From: Hordeum vulgare subsp. vulgare | Lineage: Eukaryota; Streptophyta; Magnoliopsida; Poales; Poaceae | Assembly (NCBI RefSeq): GCF_904849725.1 | Contig: NC_058523.1 | Location: forward strand, 340,917,948-340,981,947 | DNA length: 64,000 nt | Direction of reading: 5' to 3' | Shown: positions 34,362 through 44,779 of the stretch, piece by piece | Layout: the number at the start of each line of letters is the position of its first letter | How positions within the stretch are numbered: the first letter of the stretch is position 1 | Position numbers and translations under genes: made by a program | The notes under the pieces: model-generated | Seen by the model: the letters and a program-made list of their open reading frames with translations, nothing else | Databases searched by the model: none | What the model was told of the DNA's origin: nothing

Positions 34362-35873
34362 TGATGACCCACAAGTATAGGGGATCAATTGTAGTCCTTT
34401 CGATAAGTAAGAGTGTCGAACCCAACGAGGAGCAGAAGGCTCTGATAAACGGATTTCAGCAAGGTAATAACTGCAAGCACTGAAAGTAGCGGTAACAAGT
34501 GATGGTGTAGTGAGGTGAAATGTAGCAACAGAAAGGTAACAAGTAACAAGTAGTAGCAATGGTGCATCAAGTGGCCCAATCCTTTTTGTAGCAAGGGACA
34601 AGCCTGAACAAAGTCTTATAGGAGGAAAAGCGCTCACGAGGACACACGGGAATTTCTGTCATGCTAGTTTCATCATGTTCATATGATTCGCGTTCGTTAC
34701 TTTGATAGTTTGATATGTGGGTGGACCGGTGCTTGGGTACTGCCCTTACTTGGACAAGCATCCCACTTATGATTAACCTCTCTCGCAAGCATCCGCAACT
34801 ACAAAAGAAGAATTAAGACAACGTCTAACCATAGCATTAAACTAGTGGATCCAAATCAGCCCCTTACGAAGCAACGCATAGACTGGGGTTTAAGCTTCTG
34901 TCACTCCAGCAACCCATCATCTACTTACTACTCACCAATGCCTTCCTCTAGCCCCAAATATGGTGAAGTGTTATGTAGTCGACGTTCACATAACACCACT
35001 AGAGGAAAAGACAACATACAGCTTATCAAAATACCGAACGAATATCAAATTCACATGACTATTATCAGCATGACTTATCCCATGTCCTCAGGAACAAAAG
35101 TAACTACTCAGAAAGCATAATCATAATCATGATCAGAGGTGTAATGAATAGCATCAAGGATCTGAACAGAAACTCTCCCACCAAGTAATCCAACTAGCAT
35201 CAACTACAAAGAGTAATCAACACTACTAGTAACCTTACAAGTACCAATCGGAGTCGCGAGACGAAGATTGGTTACAAGAGATGAACTAGGGATTGGAGAG
35301 GAGATGGTGCTGATGAAGATGCCTCCCCTCCAACGAGAGGAGTGTTGGTGATGACGATGGCGACGATTTCCCCCTCCGGGAGGGAAGTTTCCCCGACAGG
35401 ATCGTCCTGTCGGAGCTCTAGATTGGATCTGCTCAAGTTCCGCCTTGTGGCGGCGGCGAACCCACGAAAAAGCTCCTGAATGATTTTTTCTAGACCAAAA
35501 CCCTTCATATAGAAAAAGAGGGGGGCTAGTGGGCCGTCAGGGAGCCCACAAGCCCCCACTCCGCCACCAGGGTGTGGCGGTGGCAGGGCTTGTGGCGCCC
35601 TCGCAGCCCCCCTCCGGTACTTCTTTGGCCCAGTATTTTTTATAATCCCCAAAAGATCCACATAACTTTTCAGGGCATTTGGAGATGTGCAGAATAGTGG
35701 ACTAAGATTTGCTCCTTTTCCAGTCGAGAATTCCAGCTGCCTGAATTCTCCCTCTTCAAATAAACCTTGCAAAATAAGAGAGAAAAGGCATAAATATGGT
35801 ACCACAAAGTAATATAACAGCCCAAAAAGCAATAAATATCAACATGAAAGCATGATGCAAAATGGACGTATCA
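34362..35873 (-). repeat. 5' LTR of element D
   Basis: Begins TGATACGTCCATTTTGCATC at 35873 and ends ...CTTGTGGGTCATCA at 34362; 1.51 kb. The termini resemble the abundant Fatima/Sabrina-type LTRs of Triticeae; the family name is from memory. A long minus-strand frame at 35832-35272 lies in LTR sequence and has no protein signature. Confidence 0.82.
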
Positions 35874-37518
35874 CTAATCACCTAATAATAATTTTGCATA
35901 GGGAATAGCTACCCCGAGGATTTTAATCAACAACCCAGGCCAGTGCTCCTCATGAGTGTTGGTCCCACCTGAGCGATGTCCGAGGCCCCCTGGTCACCGA
36001 GTGGTTTAGCCAGCCCGACGTCTAGCTCATCCGTCATGTCCTGAGACTAAGATACGCGGCTCTTATCGGGGTCGTCGACACGACGCATGGTCCTGCTAGT
36101 CTTGTCTTACCTTAGCGATATATCTTGCGTATAGGAATCCCGGTGAAACTTTGGGTCTCCTCAAAGTTGAGGTTTTCCTCTAAGGAATCCAACGAGATCA
36201 CGAGATTCGTGATAGAAGATTACTCTGCGGCCCGTGACCGTTTGTGATGGACTAGTTGAAGCACCCATGCAGGGTTTAATCTTTCGGAAAGCCGTGCCCG
36301 CGGTTATGTGGCAACTTGGATAATTTGTTAACATCCGGTTATAGATAACTTGAACTAACTCTAATAAAACTGTCAACTGTGTGCGTAACCGTGACTGTCC
36401 CCTTCGAAGACCTCTCTTCGATCGGAAACACGGTGGGGTTATGTTTGACGTAAGTAGGTGTTCAGGATCACTTAGTGTTCACCAAGTATTCGACCGCTCG
36501 CGTAGACCTCCATATCTTAACTCTGTTCTACGTAAGTTAGCCACCATATAAGCTTAGGATGCTGCAACCTAAACACTGAACCTTCCTCGCCTAATAACTT
36601 GACTAGTTTCGGTATCAAGGTCATCGATTGCTGAGTCCCCGTGGCTCATAGTTTACTACAACACCCCCAACAGGTACAGGTACGCCCGACGCAGGTGATC
36701 CAGATGGCATGCAGCTGGCGTGGCAGTACGATGAGGAGAACGACCGCCTGTACGTGAACTATCCAGAAGACTAAGGCCGTGGCCATGATCGTGGGCGAGC
36801 ATGCGGGATATCATAGTATTTCCTTGTTTTATGTAGTCCGTAGCGGAACTACCTTGTCTGAATAAATGTGTGGATGTAACTCTGATATTATCTATGTGAG
36901 ATGGCAAATGAATGCCCTATTTGTCAATCTTAATTAATGTATGTGCTATGATTTGTCTCGCTTGCGAAACGCTTAGATGCGCTTCTTTCCCTTTTGGGGC
37001 ATCGCCCCCTAAATAGGAAAGGACCGCATCTTAGTCGTTACAAGGGAAGAAAGAATGGGTGATATCAGAATGATCGGGGGGTCTTGCCTTGTTGCTCTGC
37101 TCACATATATGGATCCTCGATGGTGAAGTAGTCAACCACCCGATCAACATCGGTCTTGGTTCTATCAGAAAATAAGTAACGGAGTGGGAAACAAATAAAT
37201 AACGGAGCAATCAAATGCAACACAAATGCAATGCACGACAAGATGTGTGGGTGACATGCTCTAATGCATCCGTAAGAATTTTAAAAGAAGGGGGGAATAA
37301 TCGGTGATATTTTGCAGGCTCCAGATATTTTTCAGATACATGATCATGGAGCAAAATGTCCATATTCATCATGTTAGGGGGTTGTGACTCGTATGTGAAT
37401 GACATATTCGAATTCGTTATATTTTTCTGATCATTTTTCATATATTAATTATTTTCATCACAATTATAGTTTATTTTATATGTTTTTACAAATCTCAAAT
37501 GATTTTTAACATTAATTA

Positions 37519-37596
37519 GTGCTCCCTCCGTAAACTAATATAAAAAACGTTTAGATCATTATCTAAACACTCTTATATTAGTTTAGAGAGGAAGTA
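37519..37596. mobile_element. Stowaway-type MITE, ~75 bp
   Basis: CTCCCTCCGTAAACTAATAT at the left pairs with ATATTAGTTTAGAGAGGAAG at the right, with AACGTTTAGATCA / ATCTAAAC in the centre, so the element folds back on itself. TA flanks are present. The right terminus has drifted from the GGAGGGAG consensus. It lies in an AT-rich spacer between LTR Q and the copia remnant E. Confidence 0.82.
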
Positions 37597-37639
37597 CTAG
37601 CTAAACCTAGTATTAACTTAAACAAAGGTCGGCCATACA

Positions 37640-38000
37640 CGGTTGTGGCTGTCACAATGGGCCATGCACACCCTAGCTGCACACACTACACACACGCTGC
37701 ACACACTACCCACACTACACTCACACGCGCTGCACACACTACACACACGGCGGCCATGGCCAAGCAGAAGCAACTAGTGACAGCAACACAACAACAACAA
37801 CTAGAGACAACAGCAGGGCAAGAGCAACTAGTAGCAACGGCGGAGCAGCAACAGTAGTGGAGCAGCGACAGAGGCAGCCGTCCGTTATGGCACTAGCGGG
37901 AGCGATAACAGCCAACAGCAGCGAGCAACAACACGATCGGTCGAGCAGTAGTAGTGTCAATAGGAGCAGCAACAGAGGAGTGGGAGGGCACGACCCTGAC
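37640..38000. repeat. Low-complexity CA- and CAR-rich DNA
   Basis: A CACACT/CACACG-rich tract (about 37675-37750) is followed by an AGCAACA/CAGCAAC-rich tract (about 37770-37990). Open frames here give His/Thr- and Gln-rich peptides and are not genes. 37043-37500 and 38000-38218 show nothing recognisable apart from a decayed primer-site-like TGATATCAGAA near 37058. Confidence 0.75.
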
Positions 38001-38218
38001 GGACGAGCGCGCTAGGGCGCAACCTGGGTAGAGGAGAGCGCACACACGCATGGGCGCGCGCGCACGTACGGACGACCTCATGGATGGTCACTATGGGCAC
38101 GGGTTGAAGAGGAAAAAAGGGGATAGGCAAAGGAGCACACAACGGTCCCAACAGAGGTGATGGGGAGGCCGGAGGTGGACCAGAGACCAGGCAATCAATG
38201 AAGGCGGACGGTGATGTA

Positions 38219-38692
38219 TGTTGGGACAAAAATGCAACCGCACCGGTGCGGCGATCATCGGAGACAACACTGGAGTCGAGATGATAGTGGTGGACGCGAG
38301 TTTTGCCAGCGCACGAACGCCCCGCCGCGCGAACGGTGTTTTTTTTCGAGCTCAAACTCCACTCACCACATATTACATTGGCTCGGGATGGCTTTATACA
38401 CGCGTGCGCCCGCACGTGTCGCGCCACCCCCACTCCCCACTCACCACGCTCCGCGCACACTCGACCCGTGCTCCCGCCGCGCGCGCACGCGGACAATGTG
38501 GCCAACTAACGGCGCCTGCGACCAGCTCCTGTCCAACTAACCCGCAGCTGCACCAACACACACACACATGCACGCACCCGACGCGCCCAGCGCGCCTGCT
38601 GCGCCCGCCACGGCCGCACCCAGCTCGTTCCGACATGCACACGCACACGCGCCCAAGCCATTCATGGTCGTGGCTTACGGATTATTCCAACA
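38219..38692 (-). repeat. 3' LTR of element E
   Basis: Minus-strand start TGTTGGAATAATCCGTAAGC directly follows TTAGGGGGG. The end, ...TTTTTGTCCCAACA (38219), mirrors the TGTTGG start. 474 bp, GC-rich. A TATA box (GTGTATAAAGCC) lies on the minus strand at about 38404-38393. The left edge is inferred from the TGTTGG/CCAACA symmetry, as no second LTR is available for comparison. Confidence 0.65.
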
Positions 38693-38786
38693 CCCCCCTA
38701 AGTTACGGCCTAGAGCAGGCCGCCAAAGTCGCCGCCGACGTCTGCCAGCATCGCCTGCTCCCCCCATCATCGTCGTGGTAGCCGCT

Positions 38787-41402
38787 TGAAAAGACCTCGA
38801 TGACGCCTAGAGGGGGGGGTGAATAGGCTATTTGAAGACTTCTTCGAATTTGGCTTGGAACTAATGCGGAAATAAACTAAGAGGGTACTTGTCAAGTACA
38901 AATCCTAAATGCACTAGGCACTGCAACGTGTATCAACAACACGATCTACCAAGATGGACACAATACAGTTACTAACAAGCACAAGTAAGTTACACAAACT
39001 TACTTGAGCTATATCACACGACAAGTAGGTGAACAACACAAGATACTAGATCACACTATATCACACGATATATCAAAGGCTGCAAGTATGAACGTGTGGA
39101 TATAGAGGGTATGCTTGAATGATTAATCTTGTACAAGAAATAGCCAACACAATATAAAGAGCACAAACAATATGCAATGTATGTATGCTCAAGTAACACA
39201 AGTAAACCACAAGTAAGGAGTTAGGGTTAAGGATAACCAAGGTCAATGAGACGAAGATGTATCCCGATGTTCACTTCCTTGGAGGGAAGCTAGTCACCGT
39301 TAGAGAGGTGGATGTTACCACGAAGGCACACCAACGCCACGAAGGCTCACCCTATTCTCCCTTTGAGATAACACCATGAAGGCGTTTCTCAACCACTAGT
39401 GGTAAGCCTTTGAGGTGGCTTCCAAACCCTCACAAACTTTTCCAGGGGCTAATCACACGGGTTGATTCCTCTCCGAAGAACTCCTACCGCCTAGGAGTCT
39501 CCAACCTCCAAGAGTAACAAGATCACGGGGAATGCTCAAAACTTGCTCAAATCTCAAATAGCTTGGGTTGAGAGGAGGAGAGGGAGACGGTCTATCTTTT
39601 GATTGGAACAAACCTCAAAGGGGCTCACAAATGCTCTTGGGATCTAAGATTTGGTGAGAGCAAATGTGTGTGAGGTAGAAGTGTGTTCTTATGAGGATAA
39701 GGCTGTGTTGGGCAGCCCTCTCACGAAGTGGGAGGGGGTATTTATAGTGGGGAGAGAAAAACAGCCGTTGGGGACACTTTAAGTCACACAGGGTCCGGAC
39801 GTCCGGCAGTTCTCGGAAGTCCGGGCGTTCGCAAGGGGTCGGACGTCCGACAGGGGTCGGTCGTCCGAGGGCTGTAGCTATGACTGGAAACACTGTGAAT
39901 TGAACAGCGACCGGACGTCCGGAGAAGGCCGGAAATCCGAGTTATTCGACTCAACTTCTTCTGGTGGGAGGTTCCGGATTTCCGAAAGGGGACGGACGTC
40001 CGGCCCTCGGACGTCCGGAGGGAGCCGGAAATCCGAGTTATAGAGCTCATGTTCTTCTGGTGCACGGCTCCGGATTTCCGAAGCTGGTCGGTCGACCGTT
40101 CCTCGGATGTCCGGAGGGAGCCGGAAATCCGAGTTATAGGGCTCAATTTCTTCTCGTGCAGGGCTCCGGATTTCCGAAGCCTGTCGGTCGTCCGACCCTT
40201 GACCGGCCCTCGGACGTCCGGAGAGAGCCGGAAGTCCGAGTTATATGGCTCAAGTTTCTCTGGTGCATAGTTCCGGAATTCCGAAGCTGGTCGGATATGC
40301 GGGCCTCGGACGTCCGGAGGGAGCCGGAAGTCCGAGTTATATGGCTCTAATTTCTCTGGTATAGGATTCCCGATTTCCGAAGCAGTCGGTCGTCCGGCCC
40401 TCGGACGTCCGGAGGAAGCCGGATGTCCGAGGCACTGGTTCTATTTTCAGATAACAGCTGAGCAGTGGAGATGTGGTCTGAGCAGAACAGTGGAGATGTA
40501 GTTTGAGCAAGTTCATCGCAAAACCTGTGATCCCCTCTTAATAGTGCGGGATCCCTAAAGACTCAAGAATCATAAAAGGGGTACTGATGATCCATACTTG
40601 AGTGTATACTTTTATTCGCTGATCATCACTCCGCACAACTAACGTCAAAGGAACTGATACCTTTGAGTTAGCCCTTTCACTTGAGCTTGATGTTGTTGTT
40701 CCTTCTTGGCTCAAGTTGAAAGCAAGACATGATGAAGTCTTCAAGTAGCTCTCCCATACACAATGTGGAAAGCCTAGCTTATGTATTCATCTTCGTTTGT
40801 CCACCATGTGAACATCCACAAGAATCAAGCATGTAGTGCTCAGGAATGCTTATCTTGATCTTGTCCTTGTTACCACATGAGCTTGTCCTTATCAACACAT
40901 GATCATTAGCAATAGTTTCAATGATATATTCGTGTTGATCCACTTGAACTTGCACACCACAATCTTGATGATGATCGCCACTTGACGTCATCCTTCATGG
41001 GTTGTATGAGATCTTCCTTTTGACGCAAGCCCATGGAAGCACACCTAACCCCCACATAGGACTCTCACAAAGACCATGGGTTAGTACACAAACACGTAAT
41101 GGACAATGCTTACCATACCATGGGATCACTTGATCCCTCTCGGTACATCTTATACGCTTTGTGTGTTGATCATCTTGATTTACTCTTTGTCTAAGATCTT
41201 GATCAACCTAGTGTCTCTATGACCATTCTTTGGATAATACCTTGAATACCATCTTGGTCATCATATAAACTCCTTGAACCCAATAGATGGACTTCAAGAA
41301 GTGCCTATGGACAAATCCTATAAATATAACTTAAGGCAACCATTAGTCCATAGGAATTGTCATCAATTACCAAAACCACATATGGAGATATATGCTCTAA
41401 CA
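38787..41402 (-). repeat. 3' LTR of element I
   Basis: Minus-strand start TGTTAGAGCATATATCTCC at 41402, end ...GGCGTCATCGAGGTCTTTTCA at 38787; 2616 bp. Both ends agree with what I recall of SIRE/Maximus LTRs. It contains the palindromic tandem repeats at about 39790-40440. Confidence 0.88.
39790..40440. repeat. ~100-bp tandem repeats built of small palindromes, in the 3' LTR of I
   Basis: Units begin near 39970, 40068, 40164, 40270 and 40365 and share CTCCGGATTTCCGAAGC, CCCTCGGACGTCCGG, GAGCCGGAAATCCGAG and a TTATAGGGCTCAATTTCT spacer. Each unit holds several perfect or near-perfect palindromes of the form CGGACGTCCG or CGGATTTCCG. Open frames through the array on both strands are artefacts of the repetition. 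The counterpart in the 5' LTR is at about 57190-57830, with a 17-base deletion in one unit. Confidence 0.88.
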
Positions 41403-44260
41403 ATCTCCCCCATTTTGGTAATTGAAGACAACCACTTCAAGAGAGTTTATATAAGGAAATAAGCATAACCAAGCGCACACATACAAGGTAATAATGCATG
41501 CGTGAAGACGTAAATGCTTACGCAATAAAAGCAAAACCCTCTAAACATATCCAAAGTAAACTCTCTAAACTTCTCCCCCATTGACATCGATTGCCAAAAT
41601 GGACAAAAAGTTTAGAAAGTCAATATAGTAGGTGGTCCTCCAAAAGGTGTGTACTTCTCAGCAAATGAGTGCAGAGAAATACACAAATACAATGATAAGT
41701 AGTTGGAGGGAAACAAACTATATTGAGGACCCAAAGATTGCAAATAAAAGGATCATATGCCACAAAGACATACAAAAATAGAGGCAAGCAATCAAAATAT
41801 TCCTGATGGAACAAACAATCATATGGTCCTTCGAACCATGTGAATAGAAGATATTATGATAAAGGCAACAGAGTGTTTTATCAAAAACTAGAGAAGCTCC
41901 CCATGATTTGTGCACTAGTACGAGATTTTTGTATTTGATACAGGTGCACAAAATAGGATCGTTGCTCCCCCAAAATTAATAAAAACACACAACGAGGGCA
42001 AGAGTTAAGATGAGACAATAAGCATATCGATTGCACAAAACAAATGGTTGAGCAACATGTAAAAGAAGCAACTTAAGAATAGGCTCAACCAAAGTAATGT
42101 GTGTGAGTCATGGCAAAGCACTTGAGAAGACTAAGATAAGGATGAGCATTACTCATCAACATAGTTTTGATGAAATGAGATACAAAGTGCAAGACATATC
42201 ATTCCCACACACACATACTAGAAAATGGGTTCACAAGCTTACTAATAAACAAAATAAGAACCAATGCTTGTGACAACCCATTGTGAAGATAGAAAGTAAG
42301 AACCTTGTCAAGAGGAGAGATACTAATTGAAATGGCAAAACCCTCATCAAGACAAGCATGAGGAAAAATAATCTTCACGGCCAAAGAGTGCATCAAGATG
42401 TAGGAAAATAAGATACGCACTCAGAATAAAACTTTTCACGAAGCCACCAAAACCAATAGATTCATGCCATGATGCAACCTGGAAAAGAAAAGACAAGTTG
42501 GGTCCTTTGCAAGAAAAGAATGCATGAAGTGGATACTTGTTACCGAGACAACATTGGATTGATGTAGTAGATAGTTGTTCTTTGATCATCCTAACTTGGC
42601 TCCAATAATCACATGGTCTCAACATCTTCCTTATAGGTGAGCCGAGCATCCAATGCATCTCCAGTTGTTCCTGGAACAACAAAACAAACAAAATGGTGCC
42701 CAAACTCATTGGGACCAAAGAGTTAGAAAACCAGCAATACATAGGACAAACTCCACATACATATGTGCATATAGATATGAATTTGAATTTCATGCACACT
42801 TTAGCCAATTTGTGACAAGGTGGAGTTTCCCCTATATATTGGGTCAAAGAAGGAAAGCAAGCAAAAGAAGTTGTATATAGTAGCTAGATACGCATGCTCA
42901 AGACTCTCAAGAATCAACTCAACACAAAGTTGATAAGTCATCAAAAGACAAGGTATCAAGTGATAATAAGATCCTAAAACAAAAGAACTATCACTTGAAG
43001 GGTATCAATTAAAAGATACCTCAAGGAATGAGATATCCATTGACACATGCCAAATAGAAGGCAACAAGAAAACAATTGAAGGAAAACAAGCACGAGGTAT
43101 CTAGTTTCCAAAAGAGAGCTAGGTTCCAACAAACCAAGCCCTCGACAAATTTTCATGATGGCACAAAGCATCGTAAACAGCAAGACTTGCCTCCCATCAA
43201 CACATACTTGATGGGGATCAAAAGATTTTATGATGGGTGAATAAAGAGAGTGTTCTAAAGAAAATAGGATAGCTCCCCCAAGGGACGTGCATTATATAGA
43301 ATTTGCATTTGAATACAAAATGCACACGATGGGATCATCACTTTCTCTATATCTATAAAACCACTAGACATGTTAAAATAGATTCATAAGAGGCAAGGAA
43401 GACAAACGAAACACAAAATCCAATGTAAAGATGATTAGCAATTCCAATCACATGATGGGAATACCAATTGTCAAGGACAAGAAGTATTTTCGAAGTGATA
43501 CTCATTGGTAGATCACAAATATATCCAAGATCATCTTTACCCATAAAACGCAAGCAAATGACACTTGTAGAGCTAACATGCCACCTAGGAACAAGATAAT
43601 TTACAATATCAACACTAAGTGGCAACACGTCAAATGTACACATTTTCTAGGTTTGTAATATGCACATAGCATATTACTCCCCCATAATGTGATAAACCAA
43701 CAATCATTAACAAGTGGCAAATTAAAACCAACAAGAGATACTTAATGGACCATATAGAATTTGAATTTCTCATGAGTAAGACATACCACATAGAAACTAG
43801 ATAATATTGAAGTATCAAAACTAAGTGGTATTCCCCATGTATACACATTTATAGGATTGTGAGGTGTGCAAAGCACATCACTCCCCCACAATGGGATAAT
43901 CCATTAATCTCTCACAAGAGCCAACAAAAAATATATAAACAAGATGCAAAAAGGCTCAATACAAGACTCACATGTACATGATATGCAAACCAACATACCC
44001 ATACTCGATTACTCAAGATAAGCAAGTTGGAAGCACAACATATACAAATGCATGCAAGGTACAAAGCCACAACATGCAAAGGGGCAAGCACCTAACAATG
44101 TAAACAGTTTAAGTATAAGTTACCGTAAGGAGGCACATTGGATATAAGATAGAAACTCGATAATCCAAATGACTTGGCTTGAGATAATATGAATGATGAA
44201 GACCCCTTAATTATTCATTATGTATCCAAGTCTCTAATGTCCTCCATAGTCACCTATTGA
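41403..44260 (-). other. Non-coding 3' region of element I
   Basis: Between the gag stop and the polypurine tract (rc of ATCTCCCCCATTTT at 41403-41416) 2.86 kb carry no pol motif and only short frames. It contains a diverged direct repeat of ~206-bp period: 43565-43740 resembles 43771-43930 (shared CTAAGTGG at 43615 and 43821, and CACTCCCCCACAATG/TACTCCCCCATAATG). Confidence 0.7.
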
Positions 44261-44779
44261 TCAAGTTTGAGCTTGTTGGTCCCCAACTACGTTGGGTCCT
44301 AAGAGGTTAATCACAATAGGCTTGGCAACCCAAATGGTTCTTTTCTTGACACCATTTTGAGTACCAACAAACTTGGCAAACACATTGCCAACCTTATCCT
44401 TCCCAAGGGAATAGGTATCATCAATAGTGATTGGGTTGGATAAGTTACCTCTCGTGCAAGACGAAGCGACGTGACCCTTCTCACGACATAAGTAGCAACA
44501 TGTACCCTTTGTTTTCTTCCCAGTTGATTTCTCACCTTGGGGAGTGTTGGCTTGGGTCTTATTGGGAAGAGGCCTTCCTTCAACTTGTAGTTGAATATGT
44601 GATTGAGTTTGTGGCTGCTTCCCTTGTTGCTTGTGACTTTGAGACTTCGTCTTCAGAGGGCAAGATCTAACATGGTGCCTTTTAACTTTGCACTTGAAGC
44701 AAATGATTTTGGCCGAATTCTTGACTTGTTCTAGGCCGCTCTTGTTCTTGTTTGAGTTTACTCCAACATCATTTTTGTC
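44261..44779 (-). pseudogene. Gag C-terminus of element I (zinc knuckles)
   Basis: On the minus strand two CCHC zinc knuckles are visible: CFKCKVKRHHVRSC (about 44700-44659) and CYLCREKGHVASSC (about 44501-44460), separated by a Gln/Lys/Thr-rich linker. The frame ends at a stop at 44263-44261. Zinc knuckles bind the element's RNA during packaging. This is the downstream half of the gag that starts at 56132. Element J separates the halves at 44779/54433. Confidence 0.8.

Larger units (their letters stand above)
31021..35873 (-). mobile_element. Element D: truncated Athila-type gypsy retrotransposon
   Basis: On the minus strand: 5' LTR (35873-34362), 11-base spacer, primer site (34350-34333), gag, protease, reverse transcriptase and RNase H, cut at 31021 just after RNase H (the coding ends ...IRWVVLLQ). 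Integrase and 3' LTR are missing, and LTR Q sequence follows directly. Several frameshifts and stops show it is dead. The absence of a 3' end and of a target duplication indicates deletion or illegitimate recombination after insertion. It is the only element in the window with recognisable pol domains. Confidence 0.85.
28422..37042 (+). repeat. Very long LTR Q (28422-31020 and 35874-37042), interrupted by element D
   Basis: Starts TGTAATGCCCCAAGTG and ends ...TTAGTCGTTACA, giving about 3.76 kb when the inserted element D is removed. The preceding five bases are GGGGA and the following five are AGGGA, a near-match that would fit a target-site duplication and a solo LTR. However, about 20 bases further, TGATATCAGAATGATC resembles a decayed TGGTATCAGAGC primer site, which would instead make it a 5' LTR. 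It contains a promoter-like region, tRNA-like modules and a TG-rich tract. Near 36690-36772 a remnant frame DGMQLAWQYDEENDRLYV ends in a stop. Family unnamed here; gypsy-like. Confidence 0.6.

Noticed and set aside
35272..35832. 186-codon frame on the minus strand
   Set aside because: Entirely inside the LTR of element D and without homology to gag or pol. LTR leader sequence often stays open by chance.
37645..37857. His- and Gln-rich 70-codon frame
   Set aside because: Encoded by CA- and CAR-type low-complexity repeats.
39964..40350. Repetitive Gly/Pro/Arg-rich frames, repeated at 57302-57739
   Set aside because: They run through the palindromic tandem array in the LTRs of element I. The array stays open in several frames on both strands, which argues against coding.
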